A stretch of DNA of 64,000 bases from Embiotoca jacksoni (taxonomy: Eukaryota > Chordata > Actinopteri > Embiotocidae): positions 682,001-746,000 of the forward strand of contig JAKOON010000002.1 in NCBI GenBank assembly GCA_022577435.1. Direction: 5' to 3'. Below are positions 36,140 through 48,959 of the stretch, in pieces (positions within the stretch are counted from its first letter, which is position 1; each line of letters starts with the position of its first letter). The notes beneath the pieces were generated by a model, which was given only the letters and a program-made list of their open reading frames with translations, had not been told where the DNA came from and did no database searches. A program made the translations under genes and the position numbers.

Positions 36140-39100
36140 TGTGTCGCGGTGTTCAAGTTGGTGTCGTCATTGTCCAAAGAAATTTAAATTTAAAAAAGAG
36201 ATATTTATCTCAAAGTAATATGCATATTTTCCTCTGTCACTGTATATTTTCATTTGCAGATTTCAGAACTTACTCCTATGCTGTGTGTTTTGCAGAAACA
36301 TGTGAAATTATGTATTTTTGATATTTTTGCCTGGGTCATAAATGACAGAAATGTAAGGTCTCTGTAAGACACTAACCAAATCAGAAAAAAATATTCTGAG
36401 GGCACTTAAAGCCCAGCTGAGACTTTTGTCCATCTCTTCTTGTCGTCTTATGGTTGTATGGACATTTAAAAGAATGAAGATGGTTAAGGTTTCATTGTAT
36501 ATAAGTACACAATGAAGTATGTTTGCCACTCATTTGCTTACAGTAGAGCTACAGACACCTTTTACATGTGTTTCTAATTACATCAATATTGTATGTCGTT
36601 TGACGTTTTTCAGAATGTCCAAACACAGCGAATGTAGAATTTTGACTTGGAAACCTTCAACTGTTTTCATTAATATCTTGTTGTGTTTTGATATGAGCTT
36701 TGACTATGTTTGTGATCACTCATATCTCCTCAAGTTAATGAACTGCAGTACAATATTACCATACATAAAGCGATGCTATCTGATTATTGGATGTTGTAGT
36801 GATTCATTCTACAGCAGAACTAAATGGTTGATTCAGTTAACAGATTAAAGAGCTTTAATACATGATGCTGACACATTTGCCTCATAATTGATTTACAGCA
36901 CATGTGGATTCATCACTATCCCCTGGTTCTGTTTTTGTCTTGTGTCAAATACAAATACATTACCCGAGTTGTGATACAAACAGAAATGTTAACATCAAGT
37001 CTGGAGTTTTGTGGTTGAAAAACGTCCATATACCCTGTTTTTTAAAAAAAAAGTGGTGACTTTATCGGTCTCTGCCAGAAAAAACAACTACATCTCATGA
37101 TAATAAGACTTTTTTTTTATTATTATTATTATTATTTGAAGAAAGAAAATATATATATTTGATCCATACTCAAGACAGCCCAATTGTCAACCTATCCATA
37201 TACAAGTACACAGTCGGGAAACATTTATGTTTCTCAGTGGCCAGAGTATTTCCTGCAGAATTCCCTAATTTCCAAACATCCACAGATTTAATCAGTAACA
37301 GCTCCACAACTTTAAGATCACAGATGCTTGGAAGAATATTCTCCACATCACCCCATGCCAGAGTGAAATTTGAATCTCCTTCAAAAATGTACATATTTAC
37401 ATTGTCCTCACCAGAACGGTAAATTAGAGGGTAAATAACAGCAATATAACAATACGTCTGTGACACTGATGTTATTGAAGCTGTTCTAATTATTCTCAAC
37501 TGCAACTCTAACAAATGTGATCCAAGAGAAATGAAGCTCATCAAATGTGACATCCATTTTAATCATTCAGTCAGTCTCAACTGAATGTGAATCTCTCTGC
37601 AACTTAAAAAAAAAAAAACAGATGCAGCCTGGTCCCATGACAGGGGCCTGATCAAAATCAGCATATGCTATGAATACTGTATATTTGAATGGCGTCTGGC
37701 TCTGGTACTCAGACTGTGAGACGATTACTGTGTTACTGTCACTGAAGACCTGTAAGAGACTGGTTCTAGGCCACCTGAAGGACATCACAGCCCCCTTGCT
37801 GGATCCTGTCGGGCAAACAGGTCTGTGGAGGATGGAGTCAACACACTGACTGCATCACATCCTGCATCATCAATTCTCCCCAGGGAACCACACAGGGATA
37901 CCGTTTGTTGACTCCAGCTCCGAGTTCGATTTGTTTCCTCGGATCACCTTACATCAGTTCAGTAAAGCATATCTCAGTTGTATTATTATCTTCAAAATCT
38001 GCGGTGTTGAAATGGTTGTTTTATTGCTAAAATATTACAATAAAACATATTCATTTTGAATGATTTACTCTATAAGCAACAAACCTTTACTAAATGTAGT
38101 CCAATGAGCAGCCAATGATGCTCACTGACCTATTCTCATTTGTTTTGACTAACAGCTGACTCAATTATAGACGTATTACGGGATGTATTAATTTCATTAT
38201 GCATTTAACTTGCTTTTTTTTTAGTTTTCAGCAACCTATTCCTCTCCTCTTCTTGCTCACAGCTTCAGTCTTCGCTGTAATTACAAGCTGGAAATCCTGT
38301 TTGGATAAAGGTTTGCTCTCCCGCTCTGAAGGTCGCACCAAAGAGTGAACAGTTGGGGGTGGCTCTGTGTGAGGACATCGAAGTCAAGGTTGTTTTACTC
38401 AATGTAGTTGTAACAATAATGGTGGTGAGAGAAATAGATGAAGTGATAAAAACAGTTGTAGCAACACACTTTGAAGCCAGAGCAAGATAAATGTCTTAAA
38501 TCTAAAAAAGAGCCTAAATATTAATTTCCAGACATGGCATACGTTGCTCACAGAGGGTCTCTGTTATTTACGGTTTAATAAGTTTTAGTGTGCAAAATAG
38601 GTTCAAAATTAACCCGAGGTCTACACCCAGTAGGATGCAACGACTGGAAACAATCCTCAGTGGAGCGAGGCAATACCCACATATTCATGCAGTGAATTTG
38701 AGCCGATCACACCAGGCAAACACATGGCTGAAACAGAAAAAAGATTTAGTAGACACTGTAATGGACCTCAGTCCAATCTGTTTTTCCTATGCAATTGTAT
38801 TATTTATAAATGAGTTTCCAAAAGCAGCAACGCTAACAACCCACTATTTATTCCCCATTTCTGAGCACATTAGGCTTTTGTACAAAACAAGTATTGGTAT
38901 TGGCAATGAAAGGAAAGAAAATCATTGGTATCACACATCAGTAATGGACAAGCAGTAAGTGATGAAGGAGAGAACCACATTCTGTGTCAGGACAGACAGC
39001 AGGAAACTCAGATTGGACCTCACTGGAAACATGTTTTCTTTACAGAACTAAGGTAAATTAGTCTCCAACAACTGCAGTGTTCATACAGAACAAATTAATA

Positions 39101-40756
39101 CCTCAGAAATGTTAGGATTAAAATGGAAATATCTGTATTGGACCCTGTTATCATTCTTAACACGCTGGTCATATTACAGGAATCATGTTGAGTCTGACTT
39201 ATTAAACTTATCCGATGCTGCTCAAGTTTTATTTCACTGGAAAAACAAAATATGCTTCACAAGGTATTACTACGTGGGAAATATTTTCAGTGCAAACTGT
39301 TGAAACTGGTTGCTTGAGGTGACTTTTAGTAACACTTTGATAAGTTGTGAGCTTCAGTAAATTGAGAAGTTGATGATGATGGACCTGCAGCTAATATATT
39401 GTGTCTGTTTCTGAGATACAGACTGACAACTTAATATTTCAAAATTCCAGATAATATAATGTTTTAATACCACATCCATGTTGGGGCCCCGGTTTGTTCC
39501 CCTGTTCCCCTCATGACGCCCCTGGACACCGCGATTGCACAACACTCGGTACTGGACACGCTGTGACGGCCCATTAAACATAATGACTTAAAGAGGCAGA
39601 GAAGTAGCTCTGCCTGGATGTAAACATGTTACTAAAATAGGGTGTTTTCAACCAGGCAGGAGTCAAGGAGAGACAGGAGGGGGGTTCATTCAGGGAAACC
39701 GAAGGCAGCTCAGGAAGTGAACTTTAAACAAAGTGCAACGCGACGGCAAAAAAAACTGATAGCCTTCATGTCGGTTCACTCACCCAAAGATGATTTCATT
39801 TTCAAAAAGCTCATAGCAACAAACTCTGCAGCAGCTCTGGACAACAACAAGTAGATCCTGATGTCATGAGAACGTTTTTTTTTTTTCTTTTTACCTTTCT
39901 AAACATAATTTTTTATGAGTGGAAAGAAACAAGGAACAACATCTGGCAAAAATGTGTGTTTTTAAAGGGACTTGAACAAACCCGGTTTTGTGGGACTTTG
40001 GGTAATAGGTCAGAGAGGCTTAGCTCAGGGAAACTTTGGGTAAATATAAATGAAGCCTTCAAGCTTGAAAAAAGGAGCAAGAAAGAGGAGGCACACTTGG
40101 AAGTTTTCAACAAGCTACTTTAGGGCTTCTAGAGTTGGATAGACTACTGTAAAACTGTGCGTAACACTTTTCAAGAAAATTGCTTTAAATACTGGTTTCA
40201 GACAAAGACAGTGAGGTTCTTTTGAGCGCGATCCGGAGTGGTTTCCTGAAACGTTAGCTGGAACCAAGCTGAAGTGCGTCTCAGCCGGCTATACGATCAG
40301 TTACGAGAGCATACGATGACTGTGATTAATTCAAAGTGGTGGGTTCCGCTGTACATGCTACTCATGAATGCTGAGTAAATAATCAAGGATACGTAATCAT
40401 GTCAAATTTTAAAAGACTCAATAAAAGTAGCAGTAGCATTACCAATAACAACAATGTAGCCTTTCTGTTTTTCCACTTACCTCATCACTGTGCTGCTTTA
40501 TAAAACAGCTTTTTGTTTTTGTTATGCTGTCACAGCTGAGAGGTGCCGCAGACGGAGGCATAAACCAAAGAGAAACACAGCCAAATTCGGCACAATCCCG
40601 TGCTGTGTAAACTAGTGTAATGTCTCTCTTGAGAGAATAATTCAAATACCTTTAAAGAAATACTTTGAGAATTAATCTGATACACTTACAAGGTTCTTTT
40701 GAACAGAATTCAATGAGAAGTTGATTGGTTAAATTGGTTTAAATTGGTCATTGGTT

Positions 40757-40860
40757 GGTTAAATATGAGGCTGCAGCTGGCAGCTATTTAGCGTAGCTTA
40801 GCATAAAGACTTGAGGAAGGTCGAAACAGCTAGCTTGGCACCTACTTTTTACAAACTGAT
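40757..40860 (+). repeat. Dispersed fish repeat (tagcttagcataaagac family), copy 2
   Basis: gaggctgcagctggcagcta, gcgtagcttagcataaagac and gtcgaaacagctagcttggc are diagnostic words. Copies in other states lie at 11936 (minus strand), 43670 and 57616. Confidence 0.7.
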
Positions 40861-42589
40861 ATTACAACAAATCATGTTATAGACCCACCCATCCACTAGA
40901 AGACACCATGTTCGAGTCACATTTTGCCTCGCCCACCACACGTGACAAGTGCCTTTGAGGCGCCACAAACCATGTTGTTCGGTTTCAGAAAAGGTTACGG
41001 TTTGGGTTGAATAAGTAATTTGAGTATTATTACATCCATCACTTAAGTTACTTAACATACCTTATGTAAGTTAAATACATAACATGAAGTATATAACTCA
41101 CGTTTATTAAAAGAAATCCACACTGAATTTCACTTTCTCACAGACAGGATATCTGCGCAGAAGCCTTGTGATTGTTCCATCCAATGACCCCCAAACCTCC
41201 TTGTACTTTTTATTCTTTAAACGTCATCACATGACGTCCTTTTTCAACCCTGGTCATACTTGCATGAACCTTTCACGCCTGGGCGAGGCTAAGCCTGGCA
41301 CGGTATCGTCTGGTGGACTGACGGGTGTATGACACACTTTGGGTTTACTATCTATGATTGTTTAATCTAATAAAAAAAAACTAGGATATGACAGTGGGAA
41401 GTCAATCCATCTGATCACGGCAGCCTATAACCCTCTGCCAAACTTCAACATTTTGTGTATGCTTTAAACCAATGAGATATGATGGAATTTTGATAACAGC
41501 TGTATCGACTCCTTAACTTTGAAGGGTATGCTTTCAGCTCAAACTGGGCCTGGATGCTACAAGTGCATTTACATACTGTAATTTAATCTGGTATGTTGAA
41601 TAAAATCATCCACCAATAGCCTGGTTTGTTCTGCCACTACAATTTTGTTAACAGCATAGTTGGATGACATTGCACACTACGTATTGTATTTTCCCTTATT
41701 TCCTTTAAATCCAATCAAAATTATCTCAATGTCAGCAAGAAGTCCAGTCCAAAAGTGTTTGACAATACTTCTCTTCCTCATCATTTAACATCTCAGTCTT
41801 TTCCCATCACTGGAATTTGTGAATAGGCAGAGACATCATTTTAAACCATTAAACCATGACTTGGCAACTACCTACTGAAGCAAACCATTTTTAGATCAGG
41901 ACAGACAGAGGAGGAAGGAGATACATAATACCCCTGTTTTTGAGTTTGAATAAAGGCAACGCTTTGTTCTCTGTGTCTGTAAACGGTTTGGATTAGGACT
42001 ACAGATGCAGGACTTGGAGGCATAATATTCTCTGTGGAGCATGGCAATAGCCATGACAGCAGCGTTAAACACTGCAGCCTCTGTCCTGGAAAAACAGCAG
42101 TATCTGGGAACAGGGGAGTTTTGGGAAACAATGGTGGAGATGATTTAATGTATTACGACCTTTTACATCATAGTAGATCACAGCAGCAAAAGGTCATGCT
42201 TTTAAATGTATAATCCTTTGGAGTTTCATTATATCCAGCCTTATTTTTTACACTAATTAAGGTCAGCATTAGTCTTTCAGTGTGTGTGCATTTGGCTACT
42301 GCAGTTCAAGCACAAGATTGAAAAGAGGGCTAAAGAGTTATAAACATGAATATATTTGATATAGTACAGATAAAGCACACTGGGGAAAGAGATAAGTATG
42401 ATGTGTTCAGCATTTGGAATACGCTATTGCATTAACATTTTACAGATGTGGTCACAGCTTTTTTGATTGATTCTTTGAATTAAAACAATCAGCTATAATT
42501 AATCCTCAGCTCTCGTATGTTTTATTGGACTGGAAACAAATGCTCTTCTGTTCTTTTGTTTTACTTTTGTCTGAGTAGCTGCTTGACTT

Positions 42590-42885
42590 GTTTTCTGTGT
42601 CCAGTGGTCAAGACCAGGTGGCAACACATTGTGACGTCCCTGCATCTTGTGGGTATAACCCACGTTTCCTACCAGGTGGATGTGGCTGGAAAGCCTATAC
42701 AAGGTGCCCAATTGGTATCCTCATCAGATGCCTGAACCACCTGAAATGGCTCCATTTGACACAAAGGAGCAGCGACTCCACTCCCTGCGGATCGCTACGG
42801 ATGAACTCTTTGGGAGAAACTCACACTGCTAACTCATTCTTTCGGTCTTTATACTAAGGTCATGACCATAGGTGAGTGCCGGAAC
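42590..42885 (-). mobile_element. LINE reverse-transcriptase 3' fragment, first part (interrupted)
   Basis: On the minus strand it reads agccatttcaggtggttcag and gcatctgatgag, the degraded end of a fish non-LTR reverse-transcriptase ORF (consensus words L-R-W-F-G-H-L and R-M-P). The match continues through ggagcagcgactccactccc and gtcatgaccataggtgag on the plus strand. The element resumes at 43369 after an insertion. I recall this 3' ORF from RTE/Rex-like fish LINEs; the clade is uncertain. Confidence 0.65.
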
Positions 42886-43368
42886 CATAGACTGTATATA
42901 AAAGTGCAAGTATATTCCGGCTCTGAAAAATGAGGCTGATGCGGCAGAGCCTTAAACTGTAATACCACCGTGTCGCTAGAGGTCGGCTCCAAAAAGCCTC
43001 CGGCTCCATAGACTACCATTCAACTTCTCATCAAATTCTCAGTCAATAAAATTTCTCCATGAGTTATCTCAGTTTCACGAGCTAAAGCAGCTCCTTCTTA
43101 TTAGTGTTCTGGCTATCAATCTGAAAATAATCCCGTCGTTTATTATAAAATAAGCTTCAAAAAGCTGTGTTTTGGGTGGACGTGTCTGTTTGATTGACAG
43201 GCCTGGGGTACAGTCAGGTTACAGCTATTGGTGGGCGGGACGTAGTATCGCCAGTTTTCCAATCAGATTGAGTCAGATCCCCCACTCGCTCCCCCTAAAC
43301 TCGTCCAAATATGGTCACTACCTTCATAACGGCCGTTCACAAACCAATGGGTGACGTCACCATTGGTC
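42886..43368 (+). repeat. Dispersed fish repeat (tagactgtatataaa family), fullest copy
   Basis: It runs from catagactgtatataaaag through ctccggctccatagactacc, ggtgggcgggacgtagtatc and actcgtccaaatatggtcac to gggtgacgtcaccattggtc, about 480 bp. Fragments at 20693 and 27590 match its two ends. It sits inside a LINE relic. Confidence 0.8.
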
Positions 43369-43525
43369 CAGCTTTGCCTTCCGGTTCAGCTCCCTCTTCG
43401 CCGAAACAGTCTGCTTCACTGTTGATGCTGCACTGATCTGCCTGCCAGCCTCCTGCTACATCCTACCCACGCTTGTTAAAAACCTGAGGGAGCAATCCAC
43501 TGTTTCCCAGCAGAGAACCGGCCTC
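43369..43525 (-). mobile_element. LINE reverse-transcriptase fragment, second part
   Basis: gctttgccttccggttcagc and gctgcactgatctgcctgcc continue the same LINE sequence that stops at 42885, including the downstream word cagagaacc (consensus gctgagaaccatggcctc), with a deletion before it. Confidence 0.65.
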
Positions 43526-43669
43526 CATGTCTATGGCAATGTTTCAAGTGGATGGGCCCAAAAACCATCAGGGTGGGGTGCAGTGGAAGGTGAACGGCAG
43601 GCTGATCCCTCATGACAAAGACTAGTTCTAGGGACCACTCTCATATTTGTCTATTGAATATGAAGCAAC

Positions 43670-43770
43670 AACTGGTAACCAGTTAGCTTAGCTTCCATCT
43701 TTCTAAAGGTAAAAAAAAATATGCCTCCCCGCAACTCAAAAGCTCATTAATTAAGACATTATCTCTTTTC
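43670..43770 (+). repeat. Dispersed fish repeat (tagcttagcataaagac family), copy 3
   Basis: ccagttagcttagcttccat followed by aaaagctcattaattaagac and attatctc matches the later part of this repeat family as I recall it. Confidence 0.5.
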
Positions 43771-44354
43771 TAAGAGATACTTAGATACTCTGGAGAGTAT
43801 TGCATTCACTCTGTTGCCTTGCATCTTTTTGCCACACAGAAATGTCTTCTGTCTACATCTAGACAGGCTCCATTCATTTGGCATTATGTGCACAAATTTT
43901 GATGATTGTTTTTGATTGGTTCTATTGTTTGAATTTGCGCCACCTCTGGTCTGCTAATCAAATAAATGTGCACTGCTTGAATCACCCACACAAAAGCAAC
44001 TTGCCATGTTGTTGGGCAAGAACGCCTTTCACTGCTGGAAATTCAAAGATACTTTCTTTCTGAAATCAGAAAAAGATTCTAACATTGCAGTGTAAAGCTG
44101 GTTTACCAGCAGTTAAGATGTTATGAACATTAAAATGGTTGATGTCAAACCCAAAGAAAACATCTGCACAGTCATCGTATTTAATGTAATTGTAGTCACA
44201 TAAAATAAAGAACCTCCCGCCGCACCATGTTATTTATGTGTGTAATTTAGCTCTATATATGGTGCCTGTCCAGGACACATTTTTATGTAACATAAATATA
44301 TATTGTGCAGGTTTACAATGTTTTGTTTAAATTCATTTTTTTTTAGCTCCTCAG

Positions 44355-44523
44355 CTTTATGGGCTAGTTTAAGACATTTGTTAGAAAAGTAATCAAATTG
44401 TGATCAAAGGTAATACATTGATTAAGCAATTGAAATATTTGCCTTACTTTTTACATTTTTAAAAGGCAATCTGTTGTAATCTATAATGTATTACTCTTCC
44501 TTATTAACTTTCCCAACACTACA
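44355..44523 (-). repeat. Dispersed fish repeat, acagtgttggggagt family, copy 3
   Basis: It ends aactttcccaacactac, the reverse complement of the gtgttggga start seen at 10972, with gtaatacattgatt-like words inside. The orientation is opposite to copy 1. Confidence 0.55.
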
Positions 44524-46103
44524 GACAGCCATGAGAGTACGGATTTATCTCTGCAAGAAAGCAAAAAAACATATTTTCCAAATCGACAAATGTTTCATTT
44601 ACTGGTGCAATACACATTTGTAGAGATTAAAACAGCTTTAAATGAAAACCTTGATACTTGTAAACCTGATCTGAGAAAATGCAACTGAAAGTGAAATATT
44701 TTATGCACCTGATCTCCTTGGCCACCAGCCGATTTAAAGCACCAATAGAGACAACGAAGCAGGGACACAGCAGGCATTTTGCATATTAAAGTGCCATCCA
44801 TGGTGTTTGGGTCTGACTGAACTGTTTTTCTTCCACATTAGCAGCAGGTATTTATCAAACACCCACTCACTGAGAGAGATGACACTCCTCCATTAGTTCC
44901 TTCAAATGGAATATCTGATTCCAGATATCAGCTTGAATAATGACTCACCTGTTTGCACAGGATCCTACTGGCAACAAATGGCCACTAAAATAAGCCACAA
45001 TGAGAGAGTTCTGGAAGATTTGATGATGATTGAAGAGGTATGAAAACTGACAATGTGAGAAATGTATTACACAACTGCTCCCTGCAAACAAGTGTGTGTA
45101 GGCATGGGCCGGCGGGTTAAAGATTGACTGCTGACGACACAATTGGTTGACGACCTTGAAAGGCAGGTGAAGCACTCGAGTCTGGTCGTGTTTTTATAGG
45201 TTAAACAAATGAAAAGGGAAGAAAAGCAAACAGCTGCAGGATGTATGTTTTCCAGGTAATTAAGGTCAGTCTGTCATACCTTTCCCTGTCTGTCTTTCTC
45301 TTTTAGTAAGAGTTACAATGCACACATATTTTCCACCTTCAGTGTACTACATTATACATTGATGGTACTTAAACTAGGAGTGATGGAACTGACATTGTCC
45401 AGTACCATGAAAAGAAATCCTGATAAAAATAGATTTCAAGTGTAAACCACAAGGAATCTGAAATAGTTTTTGTTTTTTGCAGGATTCTTGTGGTTTTACT
45501 CTGATTTAGTACAAACAAATGTTAGGCTTACATTTGCCTCTCTGTCTTACATTGTACATGTTCGTAGCAACTGATCAAAGCTTTTCCCCAAACGTAACAT
45601 TTGCCAATCTTCTCACTTTTACCTGAAGCACTTTCCTCTTCTAAAGGTGAAGCATGCTTTTTGAAAATACAAGCACTAAAGCATAACCTCTGTAGTGTTG
45701 GTTGTTCAAGCATGTTTTAAATTATATACTGTATATTATATTATTGTTTTAGCACGCAATCATGGTAATGTTAGCATGAAATAGCAATGTGTTTTTACTT
45801 GTACATAAACCTAAAGAGTTACCCAATACAAGAAAAACACTGTTCCTTTATTCCATGTCATATTTATGAAACAAATAAGACCTTTTACCTTTTTTGACTT
45901 TTTACCAGCAACATGTAGCTTCAGCTTGGAGTTGTTTTATGAAGTATATTGGAGTCTGAACTCCATTTTAACCTGCAGGAAGTCACTGTCCAGAAATAAG
46001 AAGTCTGTTTCTGTCTAGTTCTATCTCAAATCACAAAGCCTTTCAAAAATTCCTGAATAATTTTGAAAAGGAAAATCGGTTTTATGGAACAAAACGATTA
46101 ACA

Positions 46104-46172
46104 GGGCTAGTTCAGGTGGTTTGGGCATCTAATCCATGTGACTCTTGGGCACCTCCATAAGGAGAACCGGAT
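46104..46172 (+). mobile_element. LINE reverse-transcriptase 3' relic
   Basis: ttcaggtggtttgggcatct translates in one frame to FRWFGHL, followed by tcttgggcacctccataagg. This is the same ORF end as in 42590-42885 but on the opposite strand. Only about 70 bp remain. Confidence 0.55.
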
Positions 46173-46197
46173 GCTAGATTAAAAGGTGCATGACATT

Positions 46198-46216
46198 AAA
46201 AAAAAAAAAAAAAAAA
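46198..46216 (+). repeat. A-rich homopolymer
   Basis: About 19 A, just 3' of the LINE relic, possibly its old poly(A) tail. Confidence 0.8.
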
Positions 46217-47275
46217 GATTTTAAAGCTTCTGTGTATGCACATGCGCATTAGTGTCAATAAATAAAAATATATTTCTAGTCACTGGGGAGTTTTTACATG
46301 AACATGACATATCCATAGACTAATAATGTATAAGAGTACAAGTAAAATCCAACCTCATCTTCCTGTCAACACAATCCTGTCAACAGTGTAGTAGGGAATA
46401 TATTTGTTGTTGCACTACCCGGAGTGACCACTGGGATAAATTGGCAGCAAGGCTGAGTGTCAGCAATATATCCAGCTTTTTCCATATATCCATGCTGTTG
46501 TCACTCATATTAGTTCTGGCTAAGACATTGTAGTGGGATTTAATATCCCATCTGGCCTGCAAACACTAAGAATCCCCCAGGAAGCGGGAGGATGTGGCTG
46601 TGGTGCAGGATTTCTTGGGCTTCCTTGCTTCGCCCTTCAGCCAATGCAACCCAGAACTGTACAGGAAACAACATAAATGGATGGTTTTCTTTTTGATTTC
46701 TGACCTCAAGTTTTTTTTTACTCCTGTCACTCAACGTATACTTTAAATCATTGTCGATATGTCTGTAATTGGCCAAAATCGTCCTAATTATATAGGCCCA
46801 CGTTTAAAGCATATGCTAATTATTAACTAAATGTAAACACATAAATAAACATTAACACGTAAATACAAAATTTTGCATGCCAAATTACCAAAGTGGTATG
46901 GTTCCGTATGGTCCTATATTGATGTTTCTCCACCCTTGAATGTGAGTCAGTCTATGTATAGCAAAAGGCAAAGACACTTAATCCATCAAATAGGATGAGA
47001 CTTGCCAGTGTAACTACAATCCAACTAAGCTGTCTAAGAAGCGCATTAGAGGCAGTAGGGCTGTTTGTATTCATGAGACTGTTTATGTTGGTGGCAGTGT
47101 TAGTGATTAGATTGGATTGAGGGTAAGGGTGAGTTTCTTTGCAGTTTTATAAAAAAAAACACATTGCATAATTCTCAGAGGGAATCATTGTTCCCAACAA
47201 TACTTTTTCTGAACAAATACCTCCCGATGTTGTTAGTACTGTGGGTGTCTCAAGACAGCATCTGAAAATAGACGT

Positions 47276-47545
47276 GTTGTGTTTGTGTGTGTGTGTCTGT
47301 GTATACTCATGTTGTGGGGACATAAATCTGTTTACATAGTCACATTGTGGGGACCTGCATTATTTATGGAGATAAAATGCAAGTCCCCATAGCGTAAATT
47401 ATTAAATTCAAGTATGAAGACTTTGTTTAGGGTTAGTGTATGGTTTGCAGGGGTAGTAAATGGTTATGGGATAAATCTAAAGGAATTAAATGTAAGGTAA
47501 AGAAATGTCCTCTGAAGTGATGGAAACACAACTATGTGTTTGTCT
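47276..47545 (+). repeat. Dispersed fish repeat (cattgtggggacc family)
   Basis: A short GT run, then actcatgttgtggggacata, gtcacattgtggggacctgc, aatgcaagtccccatagcg and aggtaaagaaatgtcctctg. This order fits a repeat widely seen in fish introns as I recall it. There is one copy here and no coding. Confidence 0.6.
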
Positions 47546-47665
47546 GGGGGCTACTTTAGTTTAGGCAAAGGGTCCATCTCCCACAAAAATACTTTTCTTG
47601 GAAAAGCATATTTAATATCTCAGAAGTAAAAACAAAACCTGACAGTTCACAATTAGATTAACGTG

Positions 47666-47688
47666 TTTTTTTTTTTTTTTTTTTTTTT
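47666..47688 (+). repeat. T23 homopolymer
   Basis: About 23 consecutive T. Confidence 0.93.
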
Positions 47689-48959
47689 ACCACGGTGGCA
47701 CCAATCTGGTCATTTTACAGCAATCAACACATGAAAACAAAACAGATTTATGGGTGTTTATACTGTACGTGTCAGTGTGAGGTGAGCATCATGTAAGGTA
47801 ATGGTATATAAACTTGCGTCGGTCACCTAGTAAAGTGCTGCAGCCTCCTGTTTACATGGCAGGATTTAAAGCTGTTGGGGTCTGTTGGTCAGCTGGTGAG
47901 GCTAAAGTCGTTTACAGCTTGAACACTCAACCCATGATAGCAAACAGTAGAAGGGATAAAAAAAAAAAAAAATCACAGGTCAGCATTTACAATAAAGACC
48001 CAGCTGTCACCAAACTACATGCATTCATTCACACATATAATTTTACTTTTATATGTATTTTACTATTTATGTATATTTTTTTTTCTTCTATTTTGGATTC
48101 CATGTTCTTAAAATGCATTAGACATTATACTGCCAATAATCGTGTCAGTGCTTCTTCAGTATCATCTGAGTTTTTGGTGTGTTGCAAGCGTTACCAAAGG
48201 AAATAAATAAATTTGGTTCATTAAGTCCATCTGTGGCTTACATAATATGCATATGTGTAGGTGTTTGTGACTTTGAGTGGAACAGCCGAAACCAATTAGT
48301 TTGTGGGGCAAATAAAATAACAACTGTAGACTTCATGAAGCTGTGTCAGTAAGTAATTGCTCTAAACTCTGCATTTCCTCAAATATAACATCAACATTAG
48401 ACTTAAAATATATCTTGGGAACTCAAATTGGTCACAAAGATAACTCCATACCAGGACATTCTAATATATTTAACAAGCTGACTATTGATATAAGCAAAGA
48501 TGTAATCTGTGTGGGTAGACCGAGTGGTCTTGACTGGGTGTAGCAAACAGCAACGGTTCTGCTTCTCTTTAAGCATTTTGTAACCCACAGCCTTAGAAGA
48601 CCTCTGTATGATTCAGGCCAGGGTCAACTGAGAGAGGCTGAGACTTTAGTAAATAAGTCATGGTCCATTTCATTTGTGGGGAAAGCTAAAGTACTGAACT
48701 AAAGAACATTCAAACTCAAATTTCTCTCTGACAAAATCTCATCAGGGAGTTAGCAAATGCAGCAGCAGTGATGGGAATCGCATACACCTTTTTTTTTTTC
48801 AAAGATATTTTGCTGTGTCATAGCAAGAAAAGCTGTGTTACTAAAAATTCTACTCAACAGTCCGAGTTAGCCATGAACCTGAAACTGCAGCAGCTAAATG
48901 GAATTCAGCCATCATGCATGATATTGTGTGCCTGTCCTATTGTGACATTATAGTAAAAT

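Larger units (their letters stand above)
34449..36160 (+). other. Probable cpne9 3' UTR and flank
   Basis: Non-coding after the stop. Candidate poly(A) signals are ATTAAA at 34911 and AATAAA at 35119, 35930 and 36134. The last is followed by GT-rich sequence, as expected downstream of a cleavage site. Which one is used cannot be decided from DNA. A CA tract lies at 35219-35244, and a purine-rich (GA) stretch at 35355-35480 gives rise to spurious open frames on both strands. Confidence 0.5.

Noticed and set aside
37159..38958. Intergenic frames of 87-127 codons
   Set aside because: No motif recognised, both strands open over the same span at 37.2-37.5 kb, and no supporting splice or promoter signal.
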